A stretch of DNA of 64,000 bases from NCBI RefSeq assembly GCF_010726765.1, contig NZ_AP022601.1:1364001-1428000 (forward strand), read 5' to 3'. Positions within the stretch are counted from its first letter, which is position 1; every line of letters begins with the position of its first letter. Below the pieces are notes generated by a model, which saw only the letters and a list, made by a program, of their open reading frames with translations, was not told the DNA's origin and did not search any database. Both the position numbers and the translations under genes were made by a program. Shown here one piece after another: positions 9,331-18,673 of the stretch. The stretch is from Mycobacterium gallinarum. GTDB lineage: Bacteria > Actinomycetota > Actinomycetes > Mycobacteriales > Mycobacteriaceae.

Positions 9331-10200
9331 ATGTCGGAAGATCAAGCCCGGACCAGGACCCGCGTGCTGCCAAAACCCAGGCGTGTTCGTTTTCCGATGC
9401 CGACATCCACGAAGCGGCAACATTTCGTGGATGGCGACCTGGTGATGAGCCATTTCATCTCGGTGCTTTCTGCGACGTTCCCGGAAGGCGAGGATTTCTT
9501 CATCCGCTCGGTCAGGAACTTCCAGAGTTCCATCGACGATCCCCAACTAGAGACAGCGGTCAAGGGTTTCATCGGACAAGAGGCCACACATCGACACCAG
9601 CATCGTCTCCTCAACGAGCGACTCCAGGCCATGGGGTATCCGACGGCGCGAATCGACTGTCATGTCGCACGCCTGATCAAGCGATTGGAACGGCGCTTTT
9701 CGCCGGAAATGCGGCTGTCCATGACCTCCGCGTTGGAGCACTACACCGCTACGCTGGCAGAAATCATTCTTACCAGCGAAGACGCCCAGAAGCTCATCGG
9801 ACAGACAGAGGTTCGACCGATTCTGCTGTGGCATGCCTTCGAGGAGTCGGAGCACAAAGCGGTTGCCTTCGACGTCTATCGGCTGGTGGGAGGAGCCGAG
9901 CGCACCCGCGTACGGGGCATGCGGATCGCTTCAGTAATTCTGTTCGGCGAACTCATTCTGCAGACTGCCTTGTCCATGGCCGCTGATAAAGCCTCATATA
10001 ACCCGGTCACGTTGGTGCGCAGTCTGTACCGCTTCAGTCGCACCCCGATGTTCACCGCCGATGCGCTGCGGCGATTCCGTTCCTACAACCGCCCGGGTTT
10101 CCACCCTGATGATTGGGACAGCGCCGCGGTCCTGGAGCGTTGGAGCAAAGAACTGTTCGACCAAGACGGTTCACAGAGAGTTATCGCTCAGCCGGGATAG
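9331..10200 (+). CDS. putative metal-dependent hydrolase, PF10118 family
   Basis: Protein of 289 residues. The opening (RVLPKPRRVRFPMPTSTKRQ) and the body match the predicted metal-dependent hydrolase family PF10118. Likely metal ligands are in GQEATHRHQH, in EHYTATLAEI and in HAFEESEHKAVAFD, a helical arrangement with two ExxH motifs recalling ferritin-like di-iron proteins. ATG at 9331 has GAGGAAGG upstream, so the longer in-frame extension that would overlap the TetR gene is rejected. Family members occur beside P450 and monooxygenase genes in mycobacteria. The reaction is unknown. Confidence 0.82.
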   Translation: MSEDQARTRTRVLPKPRRVRFPMPTSTKRQHFVDGDLVMSHFISVLSATFPEGEDFFIRSVRNFQSSIDDPQLETAVKGFIGQEATHRHQHRLLNERLQAMGYPTARIDCHVARLIKRLERRFSPEMRLSMTSALEHYTATLAEIILTSEDAQKLIGQTEVRPILLWHAFEESEHKAVAFDVYRLVGGAERTRVRGMRIASVILFGELILQTALSMAADKASYNPVTLVRSLYRFSRTPMFTADALRRFRSYNRPGFHPDDWDSAAVLERWSKELFDQDGSQRVIAQPG

Positions 10201-10213
10201 CAAAGGTGCGGAA

Positions 10214-10258
10214 GTTCGGCGACGCAGGAGCACCGTTCCTGCGTCGCTCCTTCCGAAC
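10214..10258. terminator. bidirectional hairpin between convergent genes
   Basis: An 11-bp perfect stem (GCGACGCAGGA at 10219-10229, TCCTGCGTCGC at 10237-10247) with a 7-base loop is extended by GTTCGG/CCGAAC outer arms. It lies just after the stop at 10200 and before the convergent TetR gene ending at 10381. There is no U tract, as is usual for mycobacterial terminators. Confidence 0.6.
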
Positions 10259-10380
10259 AGGGTGCGATGCGCCGGTCGACTCACGGATTCGGTGCTCGGT
10301 AGCCGGGCAAGACGGCAGTCGGACCCGCCAATGCGGTTCGCAGCGATCGCCACGGAGCTGGCTGGCCCTGTGAGCCTGGA

Positions 10381-11013
10381 TCAGTCGCTGACGAGATAGC
10401 GTTGAGCCAGGGTTTCAGCCAGTCTGCTGGTGTGCGCGACCATTTCCTTCTCGGTCACCGCAAGCAGGCCCGAGTGCCAGGCCGTCATGACTTCGACGAA
10501 CCCCCCGACAGCGATCAGAGTGTCCATGCGAAGGGCTATCTCGTCGGCACCTTGTCGGAGGTGTGGCCGGCTTGCCTCAACGACCAACTGCGTTGCTTCC
10601 TGTAGCGCAACGGCGCGGCGGTCTTGTAGCGGTGAGCTACCAACATGCTGAGCGAGGAGGATGTGCGCCCGACCGGGATCGCGTGCGATCCGGTCGACCA
10701 CGATGGCGATCGCCGCGGTGATGGTTTCGATCGGCGGCCGATTCACCCGAGCGTCGAACAGCGCGGCGACCTCGCCGAGCATGTCATTGCGGACGCCATC
10801 CCACGCTGCGACGAGCAGCTCATCGCGCGTCTTGAAGTCCTCGTAGAAGTATCGATCGTTCAGCCTCGTGCGGGCGCATACGCCGCGCATAGTCACTGCG
10901 GCCCAACCGCTCTCACTCCAGATCTCGGTTGCGGCTTCGATCAATTGCTGCCGCCGCTCTGCTCGACGCTCAGCACCGGTCCGACCACCCCAGCGCTTGT
11001 TTCTCGACCGCAC
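10381..11013 (-). CDS. TetR-family transcriptional regulator
   Basis: Protein of 210 residues. The HTH (about residues 20-65) includes LIEAATEIWSESGWAAVTMR and RTRLNDRYFYEDFKTRDELL. The C-terminal helical domain includes DPGRAHILLAQHVGSSPLQD. It is divergent from the SDR gene at 11142 that heads the long rightward monooxygenase gene set, so it is the best candidate for that set's local repressor. The start is a GTG at 11013 with only a weak ribosome site (GAGAG). Confidence 0.9.
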   Translation of the reverse strand: MRSRNKRWGGRTGAERRAERRQQLIEAATEIWSESGWAAVTMRGVCARTRLNDRYFYEDFKTRDELLVAAWDGVRNDMLGEVAALFDARVNRPPIETITAAIAIVVDRIARDPGRAHILLAQHVGSSPLQDRRAVALQEATQLVVEASRPHLRQGADEIALRMDTLIAVGGFVEVMTAWHSGLLAVTEKEMVAHTSRLAETLAQRYLVSD

Positions 11014-11141
11014 CTCTCAATCTTGACAAAGTGTTCGCCCCGCGACAAAACTGGTGGCATGCGACCCCAATGGTGGCTGGTGCCCCCAATTGAGCGTTTC
11101 CCCGCAGCCGACGTCAATGTCGCGACCCGAAAGGCAGACAG
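11014..11141. promoter_or_regulatory. divergent promoter region, TetR / SDR operon
   Basis: The 128 bases contain TTGACA at 11023-11028, which is a good -35 for the rightward genes. The matching -10 region (around 11047) is poor. Two direct copies of GACAAA (11025, 11044) lie 19 bases apart and could be part of a TetR site. Only the -35 is a strong match. Confidence 0.35.
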
Positions 11142-11996
11142 ATGAGATTGCTGCCGTTCGGCGGCTCACCAGGCAGAACGCACCGAGCCGATGCAGTCGT
11201 CACGGGCGCAGGAAGCGGTATCGGCCGCGCATTCGCCGTTGAGCTTGCACGCCGAGGTGGACGCGTAGTTTGCGCCGACAGAGATCCAGTCACCGCAAAA
11301 GAGTCGGCAGAGTTGGTGAGGCACGCTGGCGGCGAGGGCTTCGACATCGCATGCGACGTCACCGATCTTGAGCAGATCCGCAACCTCGCTGATGTGAGCG
11401 AAGACTGGTTTGGGAAGGCTGCGAGCCTCGTCATCAACAACGCCGGAATCGGTGCGGGCGGCAACCGCATCGGCGCGACGTCGATCGAGGACTGGAAAGC
11501 GGCGATTTCTGTCAACCTCTGGGGCGTTATCTACGGCTGCGAGACTTTTGTGCCTCGGCTCCGGAGCAATGGGCATGGCGGAGTCATCAATGTGGCGTCC
11601 GCAGCGAGCTTTGGCTCGGCCCCTCGGATGGCGGCTTACAACGTGAGCAAGGCCGGAGTGCTCGCTCTGTCGGAGACATTGGCGGCCGAACTGAGCGGTA
11701 CTGACGTCAACGTCACAGTGCTTTGCCCCACCTTCGTGAAGACGAACATCGTCAATAATCCTCAAATCGACGAGGCGGCTACACGACTCGCGACCAACCT
11801 GATGAAATGGACCGGCATTTCGCCACAGCACGTTGCTCGAACGACGTTGAACGCGCACGATCGCGGACAAATTTATGTAGTACCCCAACTCGATGCCAAA
11901 GTCTTGTGGCAACTCAAGAGAGCCCTACCCGGTCCCTTTACACGCACGCTGGGCCTCGTGGAGCGCATGGCCTCATGGAACGATTCAGCCGAGTAG
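11142..11996 (+). CDS. short-chain dehydrogenase/reductase
   Basis: Protein of 284 residues with a classical SDR layout. The nucleotide-binding motif TGAGSGIGR is at about residues 21-29, NNAG at about 100, the catalytic Ser in INVASAAS, and YNVSK at about 166-170 with the catalytic Tyr and Lys. The C-terminal part resembles SadH-type oxidoreductases of the mycobacterial mymA operon. It probably interconverts an alcohol and ketone or aldehyde intermediate of the pathway. It is the first gene of a rightward series, and the next gene starts 13 bases after its stop. The ATG at 11142 follows GAAAGG. Confidence 0.9.
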   Translation: MRLLPFGGSPGRTHRADAVVTGAGSGIGRAFAVELARRGGRVVCADRDPVTAKESAELVRHAGGEGFDIACDVTDLEQIRNLADVSEDWFGKAASLVINNAGIGAGGNRIGATSIEDWKAAISVNLWGVIYGCETFVPRLRSNGHGGVINVASAASFGSAPRMAAYNVSKAGVLALSETLAAELSGTDVNVTVLCPTFVKTNIVNNPQIDEAATRLATNLMKWTGISPQHVARTTLNAHDRGQIYVVPQLDAKVLWQLKRALPGPFTRTLGLVERMASWNDSAE

Positions 11997-12009
11997 AGGA
12001 GCAGGAAAA

Positions 12010-12933
12010 ATGGCTTTCGCATATAGCGACATGCTCGAGACAATCAAAAACAAGCAATGGGCTCTCGCCGATATCGATTGGGACGCCCCTGGCGCGGAAC
12101 TGATCACCGATGAACAGCGTCCCAAACTCAAGCAATTCATGTCCGACGTGGTGTGGATTGAGCATGTTGGAGCACGTGCCTTCGCCGCGATGGCTCCGAA
12201 GGCGCCATTCGAAGCGCTCGGAGACATTTACCGTTACTTTCACGCCGAGGAGCAGCGTCACGCCAATGCCGAACTTGCCCTGATGCGTCGCTGGGGCATG
12301 ATCGAGGAAGGCGAGAAACCGGTCCCGAACAAGAATATTCGGCTGGTCATCGAATGGCTGGACCGTTATGCCGAAGCCCTTCCCCTGACCGTGATCGGGG
12401 CCGCAATTCCGGCACTGGAGACTGCGCTCGACGGAGCGCTGCTGAAGTTTCTCCTCGATGAGGTTGACGACCCTGTGTGCGGGGAGGTGTTCAACAAGGT
12501 CAACAGCGACGAATCGAGGCATCTCGCGGTTGGCTTCCAGGTCTTGAATGACCTGGGCGCCAGCCCCATGCGAATCCACGCAATTCAAACTGCGGGTGCT
12601 CTGGTGGACCCGCGCATTCTCACAGGCGCGTTGCTGTATATCCCGCTCCTGACGCGCATGTTGATGAATCTCAACGCTATGGGTCTGTCCGAGGAGAAGT
12701 TATACAATGCAGTGACGCGGTATGCCAATGTCGGCGACCGCAGTGAGCATACGCGGAGGGTGCCCGGCTATCACATCTTGAAGGCGCACATGTCGTCTTC
12801 AATCAAGCGGTCCCAGCCTCTGCACTTCGTGTCTCAGCGCCTTGGCAATGCGATCGATGTTTTCCCTGTTCAGATTTTCGGCCGGCCGCCATCCTGGACG
12901 GACGAACTGACCTACGAACCGGTGGCCAAATGA
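12010..12933 (+). CDS. ferritin-like di-iron protein
   Basis: Protein of 307 residues, largely helical. The first pair WIEHVGARAF and EEQRHANAEL (E, then ExxH) and the second pair ALETALDGAL and DESRHLAVGF (E, then ExxH) form the pattern of a carboxylate-bridged di-iron centre as in ferritin-like/AurF-type oxygenases. ATG at 12010 has GAGGAGCAGG just upstream. The stop overlaps the next ATG by 4 bp (ATGA), coupling it to the first flavin monooxygenase. It could be an oxygenase acting before that enzyme or an accessory protein. No substrate can be assigned. Confidence 0.8.
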   Translation: MAFAYSDMLETIKNKQWALADIDWDAPGAELITDEQRPKLKQFMSDVVWIEHVGARAFAAMAPKAPFEALGDIYRYFHAEEQRHANAELALMRRWGMIEEGEKPVPNKNIRLVIEWLDRYAEALPLTVIGAAIPALETALDGALLKFLLDEVDDPVCGEVFNKVNSDESRHLAVGFQVLNDLGASPMRIHAIQTAGALVDPRILTGALLYIPLLTRMLMNLNAMGLSEEKLYNAVTRYANVGDRSEHTRRVPGYHILKAHMSSSIKRSQPLHFVSQRLGNAIDVFPVQIFGRPPSWTDELTYEPVAK

Positions 12934-14423
12934 CAGGCACGACGACGACCTTGATCGTCGGCGCCGGGTTCGCAGGTATCGGTACGGCGATCAGACTGCT
13001 TCAAGAGGGCACAGATGACTTCGTCATCGTGGAACGGTCAAATCGCGTCGGAGGCACCTGGCGAGACAATACCTATCCCGGTGCGGCCTGCGATATTCCC
13101 TCACTTCTCTACTCCTACTCGTTCGAGCCGAACCCGGGCTGGACTCGTACCTACTCGGGGAGCGCTGAGATCCTCGAATATATCGACGAGATCGTCACCA
13201 AGTACGACCTTGCCCGGTTCATCCAGTTTGATACCGATGTAACCGCCTTGGAATTCGATGAGGGTGCCGGCATCTGGGTGGCCGACACGGCTGACGGAAA
13301 GCGTTATCAAGCTCTTTCAGTTGTGATGGCCAGTGGACCACTTGCCGACGCCAGCTTTCCGGATATTCGGGGTATTGACTCGTACGAGGGAAAGAAGATC
13401 CACAGCGCTCGATGGGACCATGGCTACGATCTCGGCGATAAGAGGGTTGCAGTCATTGGGACAGGCGCGAGCGCGGTACAGATCATTCCTGAGCTCGTGA
13501 AGTCGGCTGCGTCGGTCAAAGTCTTCCAAAGAACGCCCGGCTGGGTGTTGCCCAGGGTGAACTTCAAGCATCCGGCTTGGGCGCGTTCGACCTTCAAACA
13601 ATTGCCGGTGAGCGAACAAGCGCTCCGTGACGCCTGGTTCTGGGCTCACGAAGTGATGGCAGTGGGTATGGTCTGGAACACCGCTGCGACGTCCGCGATA
13701 CAACTGGCGGCGAAGGGTCATCTCCGTCGGCAGGTGAAAGACTCCTGGTTGAGACGTCAGTTGACGCCCCATTTCAGACCTGGCTGCAAACGTATGCTCA
13801 TGACCAGCGATTATTACCCTGCGCTACAGTCGGATAACTGTAAGCTGATCAGTTGGCCGATCGCCACATTGTCACCCAACGGTGTTCGAACCGCCGACGG
13901 TGTCGAGCACGAGGTGGACTGTATCGTTTTTGCCACCGGCTTCGATGTGTGCAAACGTGGCACCCCGTTCCCGATTAGCGGCCTCGGTGGTCGGAAGCTT
14001 GGGGACGAATGGTCTCAGGGGAGATACGCCTTCAAGAGCGTGAGCGTGGCCGGCTATCCGAACTTGTTCTTCACTTTTGGACCGAATTCCGGGCCAGGCC
14101 ACAACTCGGCGCTCGTATATATGGAGGCCGCGATTGACTATATAATCAAGGCGATCAAGCTCCTCCAGCAAAATGACATCGGTACTTTGGATGTGAGGGA
14201 GGATCGCCAGGACCGCTATCACTCCGAAATTCAGCGCCGCCTTCGACGAACGACATGGAATTCGGGGTGCAGCAGTTGGTACTTGACCGAGGACGGCTAC
14301 AACGGCACGATGTACCCAGGTTTCGCGACCCAGTTTATGAGAGAACTTTCCCGCTTGGATCCTCATGATTACGTGATAACCCGGCGCGACGATACGCACC
14401 TCGAGCTGACGCAATCACTCTGA
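12930..14423 (+). CDS. Baeyer-Villiger type flavin monooxygenase (first of three)
   Basis: Protein of 497 residues. The FAD-binding GAGFAG is at residues 11-16 and the second Rossmann motif GTGASA at 177-182. The Baeyer-Villiger fingerprint is YEGKKIHSARW at 152-162 (FxGxxxHxxxW with Tyr for Phe). RDNTYPGAACDIPS and VFATGFD are also typical. The enzyme would insert one oxygen atom next to a carbonyl using NADPH and O2, giving an ester or lactone. It overlaps the di-iron gene by 4 bp. All key motifs are intact. The nearest well-known relatives are the mycobacterial monooxygenases of the EthA and MymA groups. Confidence 0.93.
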   Translation: MTGTTTTLIVGAGFAGIGTAIRLLQEGTDDFVIVERSNRVGGTWRDNTYPGAACDIPSLLYSYSFEPNPGWTRTYSGSAEILEYIDEIVTKYDLARFIQFDTDVTALEFDEGAGIWVADTADGKRYQALSVVMASGPLADASFPDIRGIDSYEGKKIHSARWDHGYDLGDKRVAVIGTGASAVQIIPELVKSAASVKVFQRTPGWVLPRVNFKHPAWARSTFKQLPVSEQALRDAWFWAHEVMAVGMVWNTAATSAIQLAAKGHLRRQVKDSWLRRQLTPHFRPGCKRMLMTSDYYPALQSDNCKLISWPIATLSPNGVRTADGVEHEVDCIVFATGFDVCKRGTPFPISGLGGRKLGDEWSQGRYAFKSVSVAGYPNLFFTFGPNSGPGHNSALVYMEAAIDYIIKAIKLLQQNDIGTLDVREDRQDRYHSEIQRRLRRTTWNSGCSSWYLTEDGYNGTMYPGFATQFMRELSRLDPHDYVITRRDDTHLELTQSL

Positions 14424-14468
14424 ATCCAAGTTTGCAACGCTGACCGTCAGAACGGTGAATATAAAGCA

Positions 14469-15986
14469 ATGGATCGCAAGTCCGACCGTAACTACGAGAT
14501 AATTATCATAGGAGCTGGATTTTCCGGCATCGGGTCTGGCATTAGCTTGATGAAGGCGGGATTTACCGACTTCTTGATGGTTGATGACGCCGATGGCGTA
14601 GGTGGTACGTGGCACTGGAACACCTACCCGGGTATCGCTGTCGATATACCGTCGTACAGTTATCAATTCTCATACGAAATGCGGTCCTCTTGGTCGCGCA
14701 CGTACGCCCACGGCAATGAGCTCAAAGCCTATGCAGAGCGATGCGTTGAAAAGTATGGGCTCCGGGACCATATTCGTTTCAACACGACCATTGCCGAGGC
14801 TTGTTTCGACGAGACCGCGACACGGTGGCGGTTGATCAGCGCCAATGGTGAGGAGTTCACGGCACGCTTCGTGATCAATTGCTCCGGCGTTCTCAGTCGG
14901 CCAAAGTGGCCTGAAATCAAGGGGGTGCGAGATTTCGCCGGCGTTACGCTCCACACGGCTAGATGGGACCATACCAAAGATCTCAGCGGGCAGCGGGTTG
15001 CAGTAATCGGCACCGGTGCGTCGGCAGTGCAACTGATTCCCGAAGTCGCACAAAAAGCAGAAAGTCTGACCGTCTTCCAGCGGACTCCAATTTATTGTTT
15101 GCCGAAGCCAGACTTCTCCGTCCCTAAGTGGGCCGAGAGCTTCTTGCATTTCGTGCCGGGGGCACAACTGGCGACCCGGACCGCGAGCCAGGCGTTCGTG
15201 GAAATCACTTTCCCAATCGCCGCTCACTTTCATACGGTGATACCGTTCGCCGATATCATGGAGAGCGCCGCAAAACGGTACATGCGGCGTGAGGTCCATG
15301 ACCCGACGACGAGAGAACAACTCATTCCGCGCTACTCGTTGGGCTGTAAACGACCCAGCTTCCACAATTCCTATCTCGCAACGTACAACCGGTCCAACGT
15401 TTCGCTCGAGACGAGCGGCATAACCCATATCGACCATGCATCCGTCCATTCTCGAGACGGCAAAGCTCATCCCATTGATGTCTTGATCTTGGCCACCGGC
15501 TTCAAAGTGATGGAGTCGGGCAACATGCCCACTTACGTGTTGAAGGGACGCGGCGGGCTGGAGCAGGCTACCTGGTGGGACGAGCACCGACTGCAGGCCT
15601 TCGAAGGGGTGAGCGTCCCGGGATTCCCGAATCATTTCAACATCTTCGGCCCGTACGGCTACAACGGTTCCTCGTACTTCACGCTCATCGAGGCGCAGAG
15701 TCGGCACATCGTCCGGTGTCTTCGCCGTGCGCGTGCGCTGGGTGCTAACTTCGTGGAGGTCAAGAAGGAGGCGAACGACCGTTACTTCGCCGAAGTGATA
15801 AGTCGCCGGCACAGACAGGTTTTCTGGCAGCCGAGCTGTTCCAATGCCAATAGCTACTATTTCGACAAGCACGGTGACGTTCCACTGCGTCCATCAACGA
15901 CTCTGGAGACCTATTGGCGTAGCCGCACTTTTCGACTCTCGGAGTACCGATTCGAGAATCGGGCCGAGGAGGTGTGTCCCCGGTGA
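14469..15986 (+). CDS. Baeyer-Villiger type flavin monooxygenase (second of three)
   Basis: Protein of 505 residues with GAGFSG at 15-20, the fingerprint FAGVTLHTARW at 156-166 (exact FxGxxxHxxxW) and GTGASA at 181-186. LILATGFKVME and NTYPGIAVDIPS are also present. It is clearly a paralogue of the preceding gene rather than a tandem copy, as the two proteins differ throughout. Base composition is noticeably AT-richer than in the right half of the window. Its stop overlaps the GTG start of the esterase gene (GTGA), so ester formation and ester hydrolysis are translationally coupled. Confidence 0.93.
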   Translation: MDRKSDRNYEIIIIGAGFSGIGSGISLMKAGFTDFLMVDDADGVGGTWHWNTYPGIAVDIPSYSYQFSYEMRSSWSRTYAHGNELKAYAERCVEKYGLRDHIRFNTTIAEACFDETATRWRLISANGEEFTARFVINCSGVLSRPKWPEIKGVRDFAGVTLHTARWDHTKDLSGQRVAVIGTGASAVQLIPEVAQKAESLTVFQRTPIYCLPKPDFSVPKWAESFLHFVPGAQLATRTASQAFVEITFPIAAHFHTVIPFADIMESAAKRYMRREVHDPTTREQLIPRYSLGCKRPSFHNSYLATYNRSNVSLETSGITHIDHASVHSRDGKAHPIDVLILATGFKVMESGNMPTYVLKGRGGLEQATWWDEHRLQAFEGVSVPGFPNHFNIFGPYGYNGSSYFTLIEAQSRHIVRCLRRARALGANFVEVKKEANDRYFAEVISRRHRQVFWQPSCSNANSYYFDKHGDVPLRPSTTLETYWRSRTFRLSEYRFENRAEEVCPR

Positions 15987-16948
15987 CCAGGATGGATGCC
16001 CCTGACTGGCAGCCCAGTCTTGCCAGTCATCTCGTCGCGATGTCCTCGCGAACCACGCTGCGTCCACTGGCGCAGCTCATGCCATCGAACGCCTACGGAC
16101 TTGCGGTGATGGATCGCGTGCTTCGCACGGCGCTCGTCGCATCGCGGCCGCGGCGCGGCGTCACAGTGCGCAAGGTTGACACAGTATTCGGCGGGGGCCC
16201 GATACGTGGGGATTGGATCACCTCGCCGGTCGTTAAGCCGCATGCGAACCCATTGCTATACATACACGGTGGCGCGTACTCCATGTGCTCGCCGGATACG
16301 CACCGCGGCCTCCTCGGTGAACTGGCTTCTGCAAGCGGACGCCCAATCTTCGCCGTCAAGTACCGACTTGCGCCCCGATACCCCTACCCGGCGGCGGCGG
16401 ACGATGCACTGAACGCGTATCGCTGGCTTACCAGCGGAGGGCCCTCGGGTTCTAGCGAGCGCGCCGTCGCGGTTGCTGGAGATTCGGCGGGCGGTCAGCT
16501 TACGATGGCGACTGCCTTGGGCGCACGTGCAGGTGGATTGCCGCTCCCTGATGCGATGCTGCTGATGTCTCCCGTCCTGGACCTCAAGTGTGAACTCGCT
16601 AGGGCGCGTGAACTTCGCCGTCGTGATCCTTTTGCCTCCGCTCAGTCGGCGGCGCGCGCTCTTGACCTCTATGTGGGTGGTGCAGATCGCGGAGATCCGC
16701 GCCTCAGCGTGCTTGACGCGGACCTCACCTCGATGCCGCCGATCCTCATTCAGGTGGGCGGGAGAGAAATGTTGATCGATGACTCGCGCCGTCTCGCCGA
16801 GCGACTTCAATCGGCTGGATCCCACGTCGAGATCCAGGTATATCGCGGACAGATCCATGTATTCCAAGCGATGTTCAGGATTCTTCCCGAGGCCCGCGAC
16901 GCGATTCATCGAGCGGGACGCTTCCTTGAAGCCTCGGGAGTCAGGTGA
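15983..16948 (+). CDS. alpha/beta hydrolase of the hormone-sensitive lipase family
   Basis: Protein of 321 residues. The oxyanion-hole motif HGGAY, the nucleophile elbow GDSAGG with Ser168, the acid D266 (MLIDDS) and the base H292 (GQIHVFQ) complete a catalytic triad. It resembles LipR-type esterases of the mycobacterial mymA operon. GTG at 15983 overlaps the previous stop; GAGGAGG at 15966-15972 supports it, although an ATG at 15992 is possible. By context it would hydrolyse the ester or lactone made by the neighbouring monooxygenases to an alcohol plus acid or a hydroxy acid. Confidence 0.9.
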   Translation: MTRMDAPDWQPSLASHLVAMSSRTTLRPLAQLMPSNAYGLAVMDRVLRTALVASRPRRGVTVRKVDTVFGGGPIRGDWITSPVVKPHANPLLYIHGGAYSMCSPDTHRGLLGELASASGRPIFAVKYRLAPRYPYPAAADDALNAYRWLTSGGPSGSSERAVAVAGDSAGGQLTMATALGARAGGLPLPDAMLLMSPVLDLKCELARARELRRRDPFASAQSAARALDLYVGGADRGDPRLSVLDADLTSMPPILIQVGGREMLIDDSRRLAERLQSAGSHVEIQVYRGQIHVFQAMFRILPEARDAIHRAGRFLEASGVR

Positions 16949-17009
16949 AAGTGTCCGAACAGGCAACGCTTCTGCACTCCCACAACGTTGAGTCAGCCGG
17001 ACCTGCCTC

Positions 17010-18551
17010 ATGAAGAGCGACTTCGCGACGGCCCGTCGCGCATGCGATCCGTCCATCGTGATCATCGGGGCCGGCTTCGCCGGGGTCGCGATGGCTCACC
17101 GGCTGAAGAAGGACGGTTTCACGAACTTCACGATCCTGGAGAAGGCTGCAGACATCGGGGGTGTTTGGCGTGACAACACCTACCCGGGAGCGGCCTGCGA
17201 CGTGCCGTCCGCGTTGTACTCACTCTCGCACAAGCCCAATCCTCGCTGGTCACGGCGATATGCCGAGCAACCCGAGATACTCCAGGACCTCTGCGGACTC
17301 GTGGAGAGTGGTGGACTGGACGCACATCTGCGCACGCACACCGAAGTTGTCGACATGACCTTCGATGAGCAGTCCGGGCGTTGGACCCTGGCCACGAGCT
17401 CGAACGAGACGATATGCTGCGATGTCGTTGTCTCGGCCGTGGGTCAGCTCTCCTTACCCCACATACCGGATATAGCCGACGCAGATGCCTTCCAGGGGCC
17501 GCGCTTTCATTCGGCGCGTTGGGACCGATCGGTTTCGCTTCGCGGCAAGCAAGTAGCCGTCATCGGCACAGGAGCAAGTGCGATCCAATTCGTGCCACAC
17601 ATCGCCCGCGAGGCCGCGCATGTCACGCTGTATCAGCGCACGGCTCCGTGGATCCTACCGAAGTGGGACAGCAGGTATGGAGTCCTTCACCACAGGCTGA
17701 GCGAGTTCCTGCCGGTGTTGCTGCATCTCGAGCGTTTCGCGGTATGGCTCATTTTTGAGATGCTCGCCGTGATGCTAGTCGACGCGAAGCCCCTCTCACG
17801 CGTCCTCGGTGCGATCGCGCGCCGCCACCTACATCGGCAGGTTGCCAGCCCATCTTTGCGCGAGCAACTGACGCTTTCCGACGCGCCAGGGTGCAAGCGA
17901 GTGCTGTTCTCGAATGACTACTATCCAGCAATCGCGAGTGATCGCGTGTCGTTGGTGCCCGAACGCGATCGCAAAGCTCTGCGACAAGGGTGTCAATACC
18001 GAGGACGGCGAATTTCGTCCTGCAGATGTCGTGATCTACGGAACCGGGTTTCGCGCCACCGATTTTCTCGCCCCGATGTCCGTGCGCGGCTCTCGCGGAG
18101 TCTCCTTGGCCGAGGTGTGGGAGACCCAGGCATACGCATATCTGGGCATCACTGTGTCCCAATGTTCCCGAACCTGTTCCTCCTTTATGGTCCCAACACG
18201 AATGTGGGCTCGGGGTCGATCCTCTACATGATCGAGTCACAACTCCGTCACATCGCAACGCTCATCAAGGTCGTGGCTGCTCATCCAGGTCATGCGATCG
18301 ATGTCAAGTCAGAAATCGCGCAACGTTACAACACGCGCTTGAGAAGGCGACTACGGAGGTCGGTGTGGGCGCTCTGTGCGAGCTGGTATCGAACCTCGAG
18401 TGGGGAAATCCCGACGAACTGGCCGGGGCCTACCTTGGTTTATCGACTCCTCACCCGGAAGCCGCGAAGCAGCGATTACGTCTTGAGAAAGGTTGGGCGT
18501 CTACAGGTAAGTGGGCCCAGCTGCACCGAGCCCGACGCGTCATCGGGCTGA
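17010..18551 (+). pseudogene. Baeyer-Villiger type flavin monooxygenase (third), with two compensating frameshifts
   Basis: The reading frame is open for 513 codons and has GAGFAG at 20-25, the fingerprint FQGPRFHSARW at 161-171 and GTGASA. Residues about 317-383 turn into Arg-rich nonsense. The family sequence continues in the +1 frame from about 17961 (NAIAKLCDKGVN, ADVVIYGTGFRATDF, YAYLGITV) and returns to the first frame at about 18161 (MFPNLFLLYGPNTN). An extra base near 17961 and a compensating indel near 18157-18161 explain this. The lost segment contains the conserved GTGF motif, so the product is probably inactive unless these are sequencing errors. Confidence 0.8.
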
Positions 18552-18673
18552 CTAGGGCCACGAGACGTTTACTTGACCCCGAGATCAAGAGTGTCTAGAT
18601 TGTGACATCGATCGCATATTTGTAAAGACTGACGTTGGCAAGATCAGAGCGGCCGAGCGTCCAGGAGGAAACC

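Noticed and set aside
14670..15872. 400-codon leftward open frame antisense to the second BVMO
   Set aside because: No motifs; the forward gene is complete and conserved.
17961..18161. Programmed frameshifting in the third BVMO
   Set aside because: No slippery heptamer or following stem was seen, and two opposite events would be needed.
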